Assembly: GCA_944392315.1 (NCBI GenBank)
Contig: CALXWH010000007.1
Location: 1-64,000 of the forward strand
Reading direction: 5' to 3'
Source of the DNA: an uncultured Alphaproteobacteria bacterium
GTDB lineage: Bacteria > Pseudomonadota > Alphaproteobacteria > RF32 > CAG-239
DNA: 64,000 bases
This document shows, piece by piece, positions 1 through 8,291 of this stretch. The stretch's first letter is position 1. The number at the start of each line of letters is the position of its first letter. The notes below the pieces were generated by a model. The model saw only the letters and a program-made list of their open reading frames with translations. It ran no database searches and was not told where the DNA came from. The translations under genes and the position numbers were made by a program.

Positions 1-72
1 TTGCATATCTTTATTATATCGCCGACTTTTTATTCATCCACCACTAAAGTGGTGGTTTTCTACAAGGCATTA
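1..72 (-). mobile_element. IS200 left end (partial copy, runs off window)
   Basis: The first 72 bases are the reverse complement of the leader of the complete IS200 at 28399, with one difference across about 72 bases. They include the CCACCAC/GTGGTGG hairpin of the left end. The transposase would lie to the left of the window on the minus strand. The element begins directly after TTTAT (77-73 on the minus strand), the same pentanucleotide that precedes the right-hand copy. Confidence 0.85.
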
Positions 73-78
73 ATAAAT

Positions 79-299
79 CTGCCGCTTTTCGCAAAAGGGC
101 AGATGGTTGAGATGTTAAGAAAGGTGAATAATAAACATCTCTTATTTGGCAAAAATAGATCTCTTGTTTAGAGAAGAACTATCTATTTTCACAAACAGAT
201 AGTTCTAACATCATGATTAAGCAAGATGTCTTGCCGTAAATTGTTAAACTTTTAACCGCAGTTCCGGCATTCTCATGAAGGAAAGCAGTCAATGTCTGC
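79..299 (-). ncRNA. Candidate structured small RNA, about 220 nt
   Basis: No convincing protein is encoded here. Read on the minus strand from about 299 down to 79, the sequence forms consecutive stem-loops: 285-288/296-299; 232-236/265-269 with 243-248/251-256 nested inside; 208-212/225-229; 175-184/197-206 (10 bp perfect); 160-163/171-174; 109-116/134-141 (8 bp perfect); and a GC-rich hairpin 79-102 followed by ATTTAT, which looks like an intrinsic terminator cut by the IS200. A promoter-like pair lies just upstream at 304-331. It does not resemble tmRNA, RNase P RNA, SRP RNA or the single long hairpin of 6S RNA. Function unknown; strand is inferred from promoter and terminator. Confidence 0.45.
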
Positions 300-303
300 G
301 TTT

Positions 304-331
304 ATCATAGCATTTTGAAAAAGGCAGACAA
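304..331 (-). promoter_or_regulatory. Sigma70-like promoter for the candidate small RNA
   Basis: On the minus strand, TTGTCT (331-326) and TATGAT (309-304) are separated by 16 bases. Transcription would start near 297, at the first stem-loop of the RNA candidate. Confidence 0.4.
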
Positions 332-477
332 AAGAGAATTTAAAGAAAAAGAAAAATAATATTTAAGTGATAATTTAGTGATTAACTTCTTATCACCTAG
401 AAAACTTTTTGTCAATAACTATTTTCAGAAAAATGTACGATAGGCTTAAAATATTAAATTCAGTTTTGTGATTTTGT

Positions 478-2580
478 CTATATTTCCGGTTCAGCTGCGT
501 GAGATAAAATTGTATCGCGTTCTTTTTTGAGCTCGGTTAAACGGGTATAGGCGTCTTCGGTGAAGTTTTGGCAGACTTCTTGCGTTAAAGTTTTGATTTC
601 TTCTTCTAAACTACGGAGCTTGTCTTCTAAAAGAAGTTTATCAATGTTGCGGCGTAAGTCATTGATAAATGGGGGGCGCTTTTGTAACATATCTAATTCC
701 CACAATTCTTTAATCTGCTGATTTTGCGGAGTCGTTGACAGTTTTTCTAACAGCTCTTCTGATGACATTGGCGTTTCCGTATCGTGATAAATATCAGCGA
801 TGGTTTCCAGCAACTCTTTTAATTTGGTATTTTTTATATCGCTACCTAACAATTGCTCTTCATATTCGTCAATCAGTTCTGGATAAATCAATTCTGCCGC
901 AATCATAAAACGGATGTTTTTATCATTTTCTCCATCGGCACTTTGGCGCAAAGTTTCCGGTGCGTTGCTTATGGTATGATTAATCTGAGGGCGGGGCGCA
1001 TTATAACTGTTGCGGCGGTTGCCATAACGATTATTACCATAGCTGTTATTGCCGTATCCGTTATTAGAACGCGTATAAGTCGGTGTCTGCGGTGTTCTTT
1101 GGCGTTGTTGCGCCACCGGTTCGTAAGCCTTTGGCATCGGCAAGGGGTCGCTTATCGGGATATTGTCTAAATAAGCGGGCGGTTCTTGGTTTTGTATTGG
1201 CGGATTATACGGTGCTGGGGCAGGTGTTGTTCTTACCGGCGTTGGTTGGGGGCGTGGCGAATAGGTGCGCGGTTGGGGCGCCGTATATTCGCGTTTTTGC
1301 CATGCGGTTTGTTTGAACGCCAAATAAATTCGGTTACGAATTTCTTGCGCATAATAACTTCTGACGGTCGCATCCGTGATTTTAGCGACTTCGGCTAATA
1401 AGGTCTTTTCTATTAACGCTTTCTTCTCCGGCGTGGAACTATCTTCGTTTTCGGTGTATTTTTGCCACAAAATATCTATGAGCGGCTTTGTCTTTTTCAT
1501 CAAAGCGCCGAAACTTTCTCGGCCATGAGCCTGCAAATATTCATCCGGATCTTGATTATCCGGCAAAAATAAAAATTTCAGCGAGTATCCGGCTTTTAAT
1601 ATCGGCAAGACTCTGTCTACCGCGCGCATGGCGGCTTTTACCCCAGGGCTATCCCCATCCAAACACAATATCGGTTCGGGGCAAACGCGCCAGGCTTCCA
1701 TAATCTGCTCTTCCGTTAAAGCCGTTCCTAACGGCGCGACGGCATATCCGAAACCATATCGGTCTAAGGCTATCACATCCATATAACCTTCGCAAATTAT
1801 CAGGTTCTTTTCTTTATAGGCGACTTCACGTGCTTTGTCTAAGTTATAGAGATTACGGCGTTTATTGAAAATAGGCGTGTCGGGCGAATTGAGGTATTTC
1901 GGTTCCAACTTTTCCATCACACGGCCGCCAAACGCGATGATTTTACCTTGTTTGTTGGTTATCGGTATCATGACGCGATTGCGGAAAAAATCATGCGGAC
2001 GGCGCGACGTATCTTCCGGTATTGCAATCAGCCCCAATTCTTTCATCTCTTTTTCGTTTATTCCCTCGGCCTTTAAGTGAGCCATCAGGGCATTGTTGTT
2101 TGGCGCAAAGCCTAAACGAAATTTCTGGATGGTTTCTTTGGATAAACCGCGTTTTTCCATAAAATATTTTAGGCCTTCGGCGCCGTCGGGCATTCGCAAT
2201 TCTCGCTCAAAGAAATTACATGCGGTTTCCATAATATCATAGAGCGATTTGCGTTCTTCTTCCTCTTTTTTATCTTTTGCGCTTAATTGCGGCATGGGGA
2301 GCCCCGCCTGTTGCGATAATTTATGCAGCGCATCAATGAAGGGGAGGCCGTTGGCTTCCATTTCAAATTTGATGATATCGCCGTGCGCTCCGCAGCCAAA
2401 GCAGTGATAAAAACCTTTGCTCTCGTTGACGGTAAATGACGGGGTCTTTTCATTATGAAAAGGGCAAAGACCTTGGTATTCTCGCCCTTTTTTGGTTAAT
2501 TTCACCTTTGCCCCGACAACGTCTACTATGGAAACGCGGGCGCGCAACTCATCTATAAAGCGTTGCAAATCATCGTTCAT
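478..2580 (-). CDS. dnaG: DNA primase DnaG
   Basis: DnaG makes the RNA primers for replication and acts with the replicative helicase. The CHC2 zinc ribbon is complete (C39, H42, C60, C63). The core and Toprim domain follow, with EGYMDVIALD near residue 270 and LDGDSPGVKAA near residue 310. The C-terminal helicase-interaction domain ends the 700-residue protein, longer than typical DnaG (580-640). The extra length is a Pro/Gln/Asn/Tyr-rich linker at about 440-555, including an imperfect NNxYGN repeat. The gene starts 22 bp after the GatB/YqeY gene, the usual alphaproteobacterial order. rpoD, which often follows, is not in the window; about 400 bp of non-coding DNA and an IS200 end lie there instead. 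Confidence 0.97.
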   Translation of the reverse strand: MNDDLQRFIDELRARVSIVDVVGAKVKLTKKGREYQGLCPFHNEKTPSFTVNESKGFYHCFGCGAHGDIIKFEMEANGLPFIDALHKLSQQAGLPMPQLSAKDKKEEEERKSLYDIMETACNFFERELRMPDGAEGLKYFMEKRGLSKETIQKFRLGFAPNNNALMAHLKAEGINEKEMKELGLIAIPEDTSRRPHDFFRNRVMIPITNKQGKIIAFGGRVMEKLEPKYLNSPDTPIFNKRRNLYNLDKAREVAYKEKNLIICEGYMDVIALDRYGFGYAVAPLGTALTEEQIMEAWRVCPEPILCLDGDSPGVKAAMRAVDRVLPILKAGYSLKFLFLPDNQDPDEYLQAHGRESFGALMKKTKPLIDILWQKYTENEDSSTPEKKALIEKTLLAEVAKITDATVRSYYAQEIRNRIYLAFKQTAWQKREYTAPQPRTYSPRPQPTPVRTTPAPAPYNPPIQNQEPPAYLDNIPISDPLPMPKAYEPVAQQRQRTPQTPTYTRSNNGYGNNSYGNNRYGNRRNSYNAPRPQINHTISNAPETLRQSADGENDKNIRFMIAAELIYPELIDEYEEQLLGSDIKNTKLKELLETIADIYHDTETPMSSEELLEKLSTTPQNQQIKELWELDMLQKRPPFINDLRRNIDKLLLEDKLRSLEEEIKTLTQEVCQNFTEDAYTRLTELKKERDTILSHAAEPEI

Positions 2581-2602
2581 TTAGGACTCTTATGCTTTTT
2601 CT

Positions 2603-3055
2603 TTAGGCTAACATAGATTTGATTAGGCCGGAGGCTTTGCCCATGTCTAACTGGCCGGCATAAGCACTCTTTAATTCTGCCATAACCTTGCCCATATCTT
2701 TCATGCCGGCAGCTCCGGTTTTGGCAATAGCTGCTTCAATGGCGGCTTTGGTTTCAGCTTCGCTCAATTGTTTTGGCAAAAAGCGCTCAATTACATCAAT
2801 TTCTGATTGCTCTTTTGCGGCTAATTCCGGACGTCCACCTTCATTATAAATCTTAATAGATTCATTTCTCTGCTTAATCATACCTTGCATCATAGACAGC
2901 AAATCGGCATCGCTGGCACATTCTTTGCCGGCACCGCGGGCAGCAACGTCTTTTTCTTTTTGGCCGGCAATTATTAAACGGACGGCCGATACGGTTGCCA
3001 TATCATGATTCTTCATCGCTTCTTTTAAGGCATTTTGCAGATCTTCTCTTAACAT
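2603..3055 (-). CDS. GatB/YqeY domain protein
   Basis: This 150-residue protein is a stand-alone GatB/YqeY domain, related to the tail of the GatB subunit of tRNA-dependent amidotransferase. Typical family signs are MLREDLQNALKEAMK at the start, a KQRNESIKIYNEGGRPELA segment and IDVIERFLPKQLSE near the middle. Its exact role is not established; tRNA binding or a link to aminoacylation has been suggested for the family. Length matches the family (about 150). It lies directly upstream of dnaG and is probably co-transcribed with it. Confidence 0.93.
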   Translation of the reverse strand: MLREDLQNALKEAMKNHDMATVSAVRLIIAGQKEKDVAARGAGKECASDADLLSMMQGMIKQRNESIKIYNEGGRPELAAKEQSEIDVIERFLPKQLSEAETKAAIEAAIAKTGAAGMKDMGKVMAELKSAYAGQLDMGKASGLIKSMLA

Positions 3056-3120
3056 TTTAATCTCCTTTTTGATTAAGATTTATTTCATCATCATTGATTG
3101 AGTTTCTTTTTATACTCTAT

Positions 3121-4113
3121 TTATGGTTTTGCAAAGTTTAAAGTCAAGCTGACAGGGGTATTTTGTTTTTGAGCGGGGAGGGTGAACACGGCACGCGTGG
3201 TCTCTCCACCTTTTAACTTGGATTGTTCCGGAGCATGGCGTTCTTTTTGATTATTAACGGTTATTTGCGGGACATAGCTGGTATAAAACGACGTGTTCTT
3301 TATCTCTGCCGTTACTTTCAAAACAGGCTTTTTATTATCCAGAATACGATTAACGCTGATTTTGGAGAACTTGAGATATTCTTCGTTATATAGCCCGCTT
3401 AGGCCGATTTTGTTATAATAGGTTTCAGCTATCGGGAAAAACGTTACAATTTCTCTTCTTAAAAACAAAATACCGGCGCAGAGCAGCAGTAAAACAAACA
3501 AAGCACAAGTCTTTCTATAGCCCTTAAAAGGTTTGGGCGCATCCAAACGGTCATCAGGGGTGACTTTTAAGTTAAAATCACGGTCACTTTCTGCAAACAG
3601 GTGTGGTTCTCTGCGTGTATCTTCTTTTTTATCTTCATACATCGGTGCAGTGCTGATTGTAAAAGAGGTGCCTGTATCTGAAGTTAAGGTGATTTCATTT
3701 TGTTTTTGAGCCGCATCCAAGATAACCGCCGAAGATAATGTATGTGGCGGCAAGGGGGCTTGGGGCTCAGACGGAGTGTCTTGGATATTCATTACCGGGG
3801 CGATAAAATTCGGATCGCCTTCTTTTTTGACAACTTCGGAAGAAGAAGGCGTTTTGCGACCGGATTTGCTATCTGCCGGAATAATAAACTCTTTCTTTTC
3901 CGACGGCCATGGGCGTGCCGGCGGTTCGGTTACTTCTATCGGCTCTATATAGGGCTCTTCATCTTCTTTTTCTTCTTCATACCCTAAAGCATCGCTTCGC
4001 ATGGCGTGCCATACGTTTGAACAAGCCTGACAACGGAATTTTTGACCGGTTTTGCCGATTAAATCATCCGGTATTTCATAGATGCTATGACATTTTGGAC
4101 AACTGATTAACAT
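3121..4113 (-). CDS. MJ0042-type zinc-ribbon membrane protein (DUF3426-like)
   Basis: The N-terminus carries two CxxC pairs (CPKCHSIYEIPDD and CQACSNVWHA), the MJ0042 zinc ribbon common in alphaproteobacteria. A long acidic/proline-rich linker follows, then one membrane segment near residues 200-220 (CALFVLLLLCAGILFL) and a C-terminal beta-rich domain resembling DUF3426. The ribbon would be cytoplasmic and the C-terminal domain periplasmic. The gene is divergent from the ftsE-ftsX operon, its usual neighbour in this class, which hints at an envelope or division link. Molecular role is unknown. Confidence 0.85.
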   Translation of the reverse strand: MLISCPKCHSIYEIPDDLIGKTGQKFRCQACSNVWHAMRSDALGYEEEKEDEEPYIEPIEVTEPPARPWPSEKKEFIIPADSKSGRKTPSSSEVVKKEGDPNFIAPVMNIQDTPSEPQAPLPPHTLSSAVILDAAQKQNEITLTSDTGTSFTISTAPMYEDKKEDTRREPHLFAESDRDFNLKVTPDDRLDAPKPFKGYRKTCALFVLLLLCAGILFLRREIVTFFPIAETYYNKIGLSGLYNEEYLKFSKISVNRILDNKKPVLKVTAEIKNTSFYTSYVPQITVNNQKERHAPEQSKLKGGETTRAVFTLPAQKQNTPVSLTLNFAKP

Positions 4114-4228
4114 GTGCGTTTCCTTTTTTTATTTCTTGTTAGTATATAAAGAAAAAATATTTAATCAAATCTTTTTTGGCGCTATAGCTTAAAAAAATGC
4201 TTATATTGGTTATAAGATAATTTCGTGT

Positions 4229-4882
4229 GTGGGTATAGAAAATATGGTGCGACAAAGTCACAAAAAAGATAATAGTGTGGATAATGCTGATAAACCTTTG
4301 CGCTCTAAACAACGAAAAAGCCAGAAAAAAGCCCCAAAAAAGACGGGGTTGGCGGCGATAGAACAGCGGAACGAAAACGGTGCGGAAGTTTTAGAGGGCG
4401 AGACTCTTATGCCAAAGAGTTTCGTTTGGTCTTGGGGAAATGCCGGAAGTCTGCTCCTCTTATATCTGATTATGGATATTTTGTTGTTGATGGGGTTTGC
4501 GCGATTTAAGTTCTTTTTTATGGTGATATTAGTTTTAGGAGCTTATTTTTTGCAGAAAAAACGGCAGACCGTGCTTTTATCTGCTTGGCTGACGGCGCTT
4601 TCGGGCTTATTTGTTGCGGGGGTAATGGTTTTCTTTGGGCAATATCAAGGCGGTTTATCGGCTCAGGAATTGGCGCTTATCACACAAAGCCAGATGAGGG
4701 AAATCTTTTCGGTCGCTTCTTTGCTGTGGACAGTGGGGGGATTTTCTATTGTGTTTGGCAGCTATATATATTATGCCAAGAAAAAAGGACGAGGGCTGCC
4801 CTCGGTTGAGTGGTATGTTGCCTTGTTTAATATGGTGCTGTTTTGGGGTTTTATGTATTTTATTTTTCAAAATACGCTATAA
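4229..4882 (+). CDS. Hypothetical membrane protein upstream of ftsE
   Basis: I do not recognise a family. The first 40 residues are very basic (SKQRKSQKKAPKKTG), followed by about five hydrophobic segments, including two close together near 75-110 and a last one at the C-terminus. The GTG at 4229 gives 217 residues and an ATG at 4244 would give 212; neither has a clear Shine-Dalgarno sequence. It ends 19 bp before the ftsE start and is probably the first gene of the ftsEX operon. The basic tail would be cytoplasmic by the positive-inside rule. Confidence 0.7.
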   Translation: MGIENMVRQSHKKDNSVDNADKPLRSKQRKSQKKAPKKTGLAAIEQRNENGAEVLEGETLMPKSFVWSWGNAGSLLLLYLIMDILLLMGFARFKFFFMVILVLGAYFLQKKRQTVLLSAWLTALSGLFVAGVMVFFGQYQGGLSAQELALITQSQMREIFSVASLLWTVGGFSIVFGSYIYYAKKKGRGLPSVEWYVALFNMVLFWGFMYFIFQNTL

Positions 4883-4901
4883 ATGTTGAGTAGGAGTGAA
4901 G

Positions 4902-5600
4902 ATGGTTACAGAACAGTTTGAACCGATTGTGGAGATGAAAAATGTGGCGCTGGCTTATGGGGATAATCCGGAAGTGCTTAAAAATATCAATTTTTCGTTT
5001 CGGCGCGGTTCTATTCACTTTTTGACCGGAAAAAGCGGTGCCGGTAAAACTTCGCTGCTTTCTATGCTCTATTTGGCTCAAAGGCCGACAGCCGGGACGC
5101 TGAAGGTTTTTGGGAATAACGTGGCGATGACGGATCGGGATACATTGGCCTTTTTGCGGCGGCGAATCGGAGTCGTATTCCAAGATTTCCGCCTTTTGGA
5201 GCATTTGAGCGTGTTTGATAATGTCGCATTGCCGCTGCGTATTCGCGGGATGAAGGAAAAGGAAATTCGCCAAAGAGTGATTGAATTGTTGGCGTGGGTG
5301 GAACTTTCTCACAATATGTATGTTAAGAGCTCGGAAATCTCGGGCGGAGAAAAACAACGCGTTGCTATTGCCCGTGCGGTTATCAATCGGCCGGAATTGC
5401 TGCTGGCCGACGAGCCGACAGGTAATGTTGACAGCGAAATCGCGCTCAAATTGATGAAACTCTTTGCCGAACTTAATCGTTTGGGCACAACGGTTGTGAT
5501 TGCAACGCACTCTAATGAACTAATGCAACGCTATAATTATCCTCGGTTGGTGTTGGCAGACGGTAATCTTTCTTATCTTAAAGATACTTTGGAACGATAA
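4902..5600 (+). CDS. ftsE: Cell division ATP-binding protein FtsE
   Basis: FtsE is the ABC-type ATPase that, with FtsX, couples septal peptidoglycan hydrolysis to division at the inner membrane. Walker A is GKSGAGKTS, the signature is SEISGGEKQR and Walker B is LLLADEPTGN; the D-loop and the switch histidine (ATHSNE) follow. The ATG at 4902 is preferred over the GTG at 4896 because AGGAG at 4892-4896 sits five bases before the ATG. About 230 residues is normal for FtsE. ftsX follows 44 bp downstream. Confidence 0.97.
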   Translation: MVTEQFEPIVEMKNVALAYGDNPEVLKNINFSFRRGSIHFLTGKSGAGKTSLLSMLYLAQRPTAGTLKVFGNNVAMTDRDTLAFLRRRIGVVFQDFRLLEHLSVFDNVALPLRIRGMKEKEIRQRVIELLAWVELSHNMYVKSSEISGGEKQRVAIARAVINRPELLLADEPTGNVDSEIALKLMKLFAELNRLGTTVVIATHSNELMQRYNYPRLVLADGNLSYLKDTLER

Positions 5601-5644
5601 TTTGCGGATGATTTTGATTTTTTGATGCGGGAGATGTTACTCAA

Positions 5645-6682
5645 ATGGCAGTTACGGAAATGGACGAAATAAGACAAGCAATGGCTCTGGAAGCAAAAGT
5701 TGCTCCTAAAGGGGGAGATAAAAAGGCTGTTCCGCCAGTCTCTAAAGCAACGGCAAAGCAAAGAGCTGCCCGTATTCGCGAATTAAGACGACAAAAGGCG
5801 CCGGCTGACAAAAATCAGGAATTGCCGATTGATGAGGGATATTCCAAAACGTTTTTGCGCGTGACGGTAGCGGTTTCGGTCTTTTTGTTTGCCATCACGC
5901 TTGCCGGCGTGCTCGGAATTAACTCTATGTTTGATAACTCAAGAAAGCAGGTCGTTTCTAACTTTACGGTTCAGGTTTTGCCATTAAGTGATGCACGTGA
6001 AAGTCGGGAAGATTTGCTCAAAATCGTTAACTTCTTGGAAAAATATCCGGATGTGGAGCAGGTGACGGTTTTAAGTGATGCGGAGCTTAAAGCCCTGTTA
6101 CAGCCTTGGCTCGGGGCTAATGTGGATATTGAAATGTTGCCGATACCGAAACTTCTTGATGTCAAAATCAGAAACGGGAGAAATTTTGATTATCGTGAGC
6201 TGACGGTGAGACTTTCCGAAATCTCGGCACAGGCCTCCATTAACGATCATAACCTTTGGCTCTCACGGTTGCTCAAATTTATTAACTCTCTTAAAATGCT
6301 TGCTGTTACAGTGCTTATTCTGGTGGCGGGGGGATGTGTTGCCTCTATTGTTTACGCTGCGAAAACCGGACTTAATGTTCATCGTGATATTATCTCTATT
6401 TTGCATATCATGGGAGCAACCGATGAATATATTGCCGTTAATTATGTTAAACAAATTTCGCAAATGTCTGCTGTGGCCGGCATTATCGGTGCTATCCTTT
6501 CGGTTCCGGCCATTCTTATTATCGGGCATATGGCAGAAGGTATTGAAGCCGGTATTTTTAACTCGGTTACGTTTGGTATGGAAGAATGGGTGATGATTTT
6601 GCTCTTGCCGTTTGTGTCGGCAGCTCTGGTGGCGGTTACGGCGTATGTGACCGTGGTTAAGACCTTGCGTCATATGGTTTAA
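5645..6682 (+). CDS. ftsX: Cell division permease FtsX
   Basis: FtsX is the membrane partner of FtsE. It has a cytoplasmic N-terminal stretch of about 70 residues that is basic in its second half, then TM1 (VAVSVFLFAITLAGVLG), a periplasmic loop of about 110 residues, and three further membrane helices in the C-terminal FtsX permease domain. At 345 residues the length fits alphaproteobacterial FtsX. The SD-like GGGAGA precedes the ATG. It is followed 31 bp later by the first of two glycosyltransferases, so the division operon continues into envelope-glycan genes. Confidence 0.95.
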   Translation: MAVTEMDEIRQAMALEAKVAPKGGDKKAVPPVSKATAKQRAARIRELRRQKAPADKNQELPIDEGYSKTFLRVTVAVSVFLFAITLAGVLGINSMFDNSRKQVVSNFTVQVLPLSDARESREDLLKIVNFLEKYPDVEQVTVLSDAELKALLQPWLGANVDIEMLPIPKLLDVKIRNGRNFDYRELTVRLSEISAQASINDHNLWLSRLLKFINSLKMLAVTVLILVAGGCVASIVYAAKTGLNVHRDIISILHIMGATDEYIAVNYVKQISQMSAVAGIIGAILSVPAILIIGHMAEGIEAGIFNSVTFGMEEWVMILLLPFVSAALVAVTAYVTVVKTLRHMV

Positions 6683-6713
6683 TGTGTGACCCTGTATTTA
6701 TAGGAGACTTGTT

Positions 6714-8252
6714 GTGACGATTGTAAAGAATATCATGGATTTTATCTTGAACCTTGGTATATATCTTTTTTGCGTGATGGGGTTTTACCTTTCCACCAAT
6801 AATTATTATTTTATTGGTGGAAAAATGGTGGACTTTTCCCTCTTGGGCTGGGGCTTGATGCTTGGCGTTTGGGTGTGGGGAATTGTTAACTATTTACGCC
6901 AAAAAGATTTTAAACTCGTAATCTTTGCTTCACAACTGGCGGTGATTTGTTTTGCCTTTGATTGTTGGAGACTCTATGCATTTGCCGCAAACCTTACTAT
7001 GAAGTCTTATATTGTCGTTGTTTTATTTGCTGAAGTTGTTTGTGTGCTTTGGGGATGGTGGATGAAAAATAAAGTTTTGCTCCAATCAGCTCTTATCAGC
7101 TTTTTGATTGTTTTTGCGGGCGGCGTGATTGCTTATCCTGTTCTTTTAGCATGGAATCAAATGCTGGTTGTTTCTTCTTTATGGGCTCTGTTTGGACTGC
7201 TTAATTTATTGCCGTTTGTGAAACCTAGATATCTCTTAAGCGGAGTTTGTATTACAGTATTAACTTTGGGAGCATATTTTTATGTCAATTCTTTCGGTAT
7301 TCATTTTTATGAGCCCAAAATTACAAAGCCTGCCGAAAATGTTAAGGTCAGTATTGTTGTTCCGATTTATAATGCTGAAAAAACTTTGGAACGCTGCTTG
7401 GATAGCCTTCGTAAGCAAACACTCAAAGATATTGAAATTATTTGCGTTAATGATGGTTCAACCGATAAATCCGGTGAAATTTTAGCGAAATATGCCGATC
7501 ATGATGCGCGTTTTAAGATTATCACTCAAGAAAACAAATATATCGGGGCGGCAAGAGATGCGGGTATTGCTGCTGCAACCGGTGAATATGTCGGTTTTGT
7601 TGACAGCGATGATTGGGTGTCTTTAGATTATTTTGAAGATATGTATCAAACGGGCAAAAAATATAATACTGATATTGTTATGACGGGAAATGTTATGGAA
7701 GTGCACGACAGTAAAGCCTTTCGCAGGCAGGCTCCTAATATTGACAGATATGTCTTATCCAAAAAAATTATTGTCCAACCTCTTGATAATGTTGGTTGGT
7801 TGAGACGGTTTGTGTGGGATAAAATTTATCGGAGAGATTTTCTTGAAAAATACAAAATCAAAAGTACTTATCGCCGTGCTATCTATGAAGATTTTTACTT
7901 TTATATTCAAACGATATTACCTCAATCGCCGATATCCATAGCTTCTCATGCGACTTATTACTATTTTATGGATAATCTATCGGTCACTCGGGCTAAAAAA
8001 TATGCTATAGATGAGGCCTCTTTGGCTATGTTTGTAGACATTGATAATATGCTTAGAGATTATCCTATGACTATGCAGCTTAGAGAGAAATGGCAAAAAT
8101 TTATCCAAGAAGTGCGCATTTATTGTTTAGTGGATTTTGTTGATGCACTAGGTCCTGAGCAACTTGAAATTTGGAAAAAAATGTGTCACGAAACATTTCC
8201 GCACGATGTGTTTAACTTTGATAATCCAAAGCAAAACTTAGTTCTTTTTTAG
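6714..8252 (+). CDS. Membrane-anchored GT2 glycosyltransferase, copy 1
   Basis: The first 200 residues form about six membrane helices. A family 2 glycosyltransferase domain follows from about residue 212: VSIVVPIYNAEKTLERCL, then VNDGSTDKS and the DSDDW metal/sugar-nucleotide motif. This is the usual GT-A fold that transfers sugars from nucleotide donors to cell-envelope glycans on the cytoplasmic face; acceptor unknown. GTG start at 6714 with AGGAG at 6702-6706. The gene is nearly identical to its neighbour over the first 95 codons but diverges in the C-terminal acceptor half, which suggests different specificities. Confidence 0.85.
   Translation: MTIVKNIMDFILNLGIYLFCVMGFYLSTNNYYFIGGKMVDFSLLGWGLMLGVWVWGIVNYLRQKDFKLVIFASQLAVICFAFDCWRLYAFAANLTMKSYIVVVLFAEVVCVLWGWWMKNKVLLQSALISFLIVFAGGVIAYPVLLAWNQMLVVSSLWALFGLLNLLPFVKPRYLLSGVCITVLTLGAYFYVNSFGIHFYEPKITKPAENVKVSIVVPIYNAEKTLERCLDSLRKQTLKDIEIICVNDGSTDKSGEILAKYADHDARFKIITQENKYIGAARDAGIAAATGEYVGFVDSDDWVSLDYFEDMYQTGKKYNTDIVMTGNVMEVHDSKAFRRQAPNIDRYVLSKKIIVQPLDNVGWLRRFVWDKIYRRDFLEKYKIKSTYRRAIYEDFYFYIQTILPQSPISIASHATYYYFMDNLSVTRAKKYAIDEASLAMFVDIDNMLRDYPMTMQLREKWQKFIQEVRIYCLVDFVDALGPEQLEIWKKMCHETFPHDVFNFDNPKQNLVLF
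6727..7016 (+). repeat. Direct repeat, copy 1 (290 bp, partner at 8311-8600)
   Basis: This segment matches 8311-8600 at a constant offset of 1584 bases with only two differences that I can count. A second identical block pairs 7077-7139 with 8661-8723. The intervening and downstream sequence is clearly diverged. Confidence 0.9.
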
Positions 8253-8291
8253 GGGACTTTATTTGACTATCTATTTTGGTGGAGTAATGGA

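Noticed and set aside
4860-5510. Long minus-strand open frame opposite ftsE
   Set aside because: It is the mirror of a well-supported ftsE gene and has a His/Gln/Asn-rich composition typical of antisense frames.
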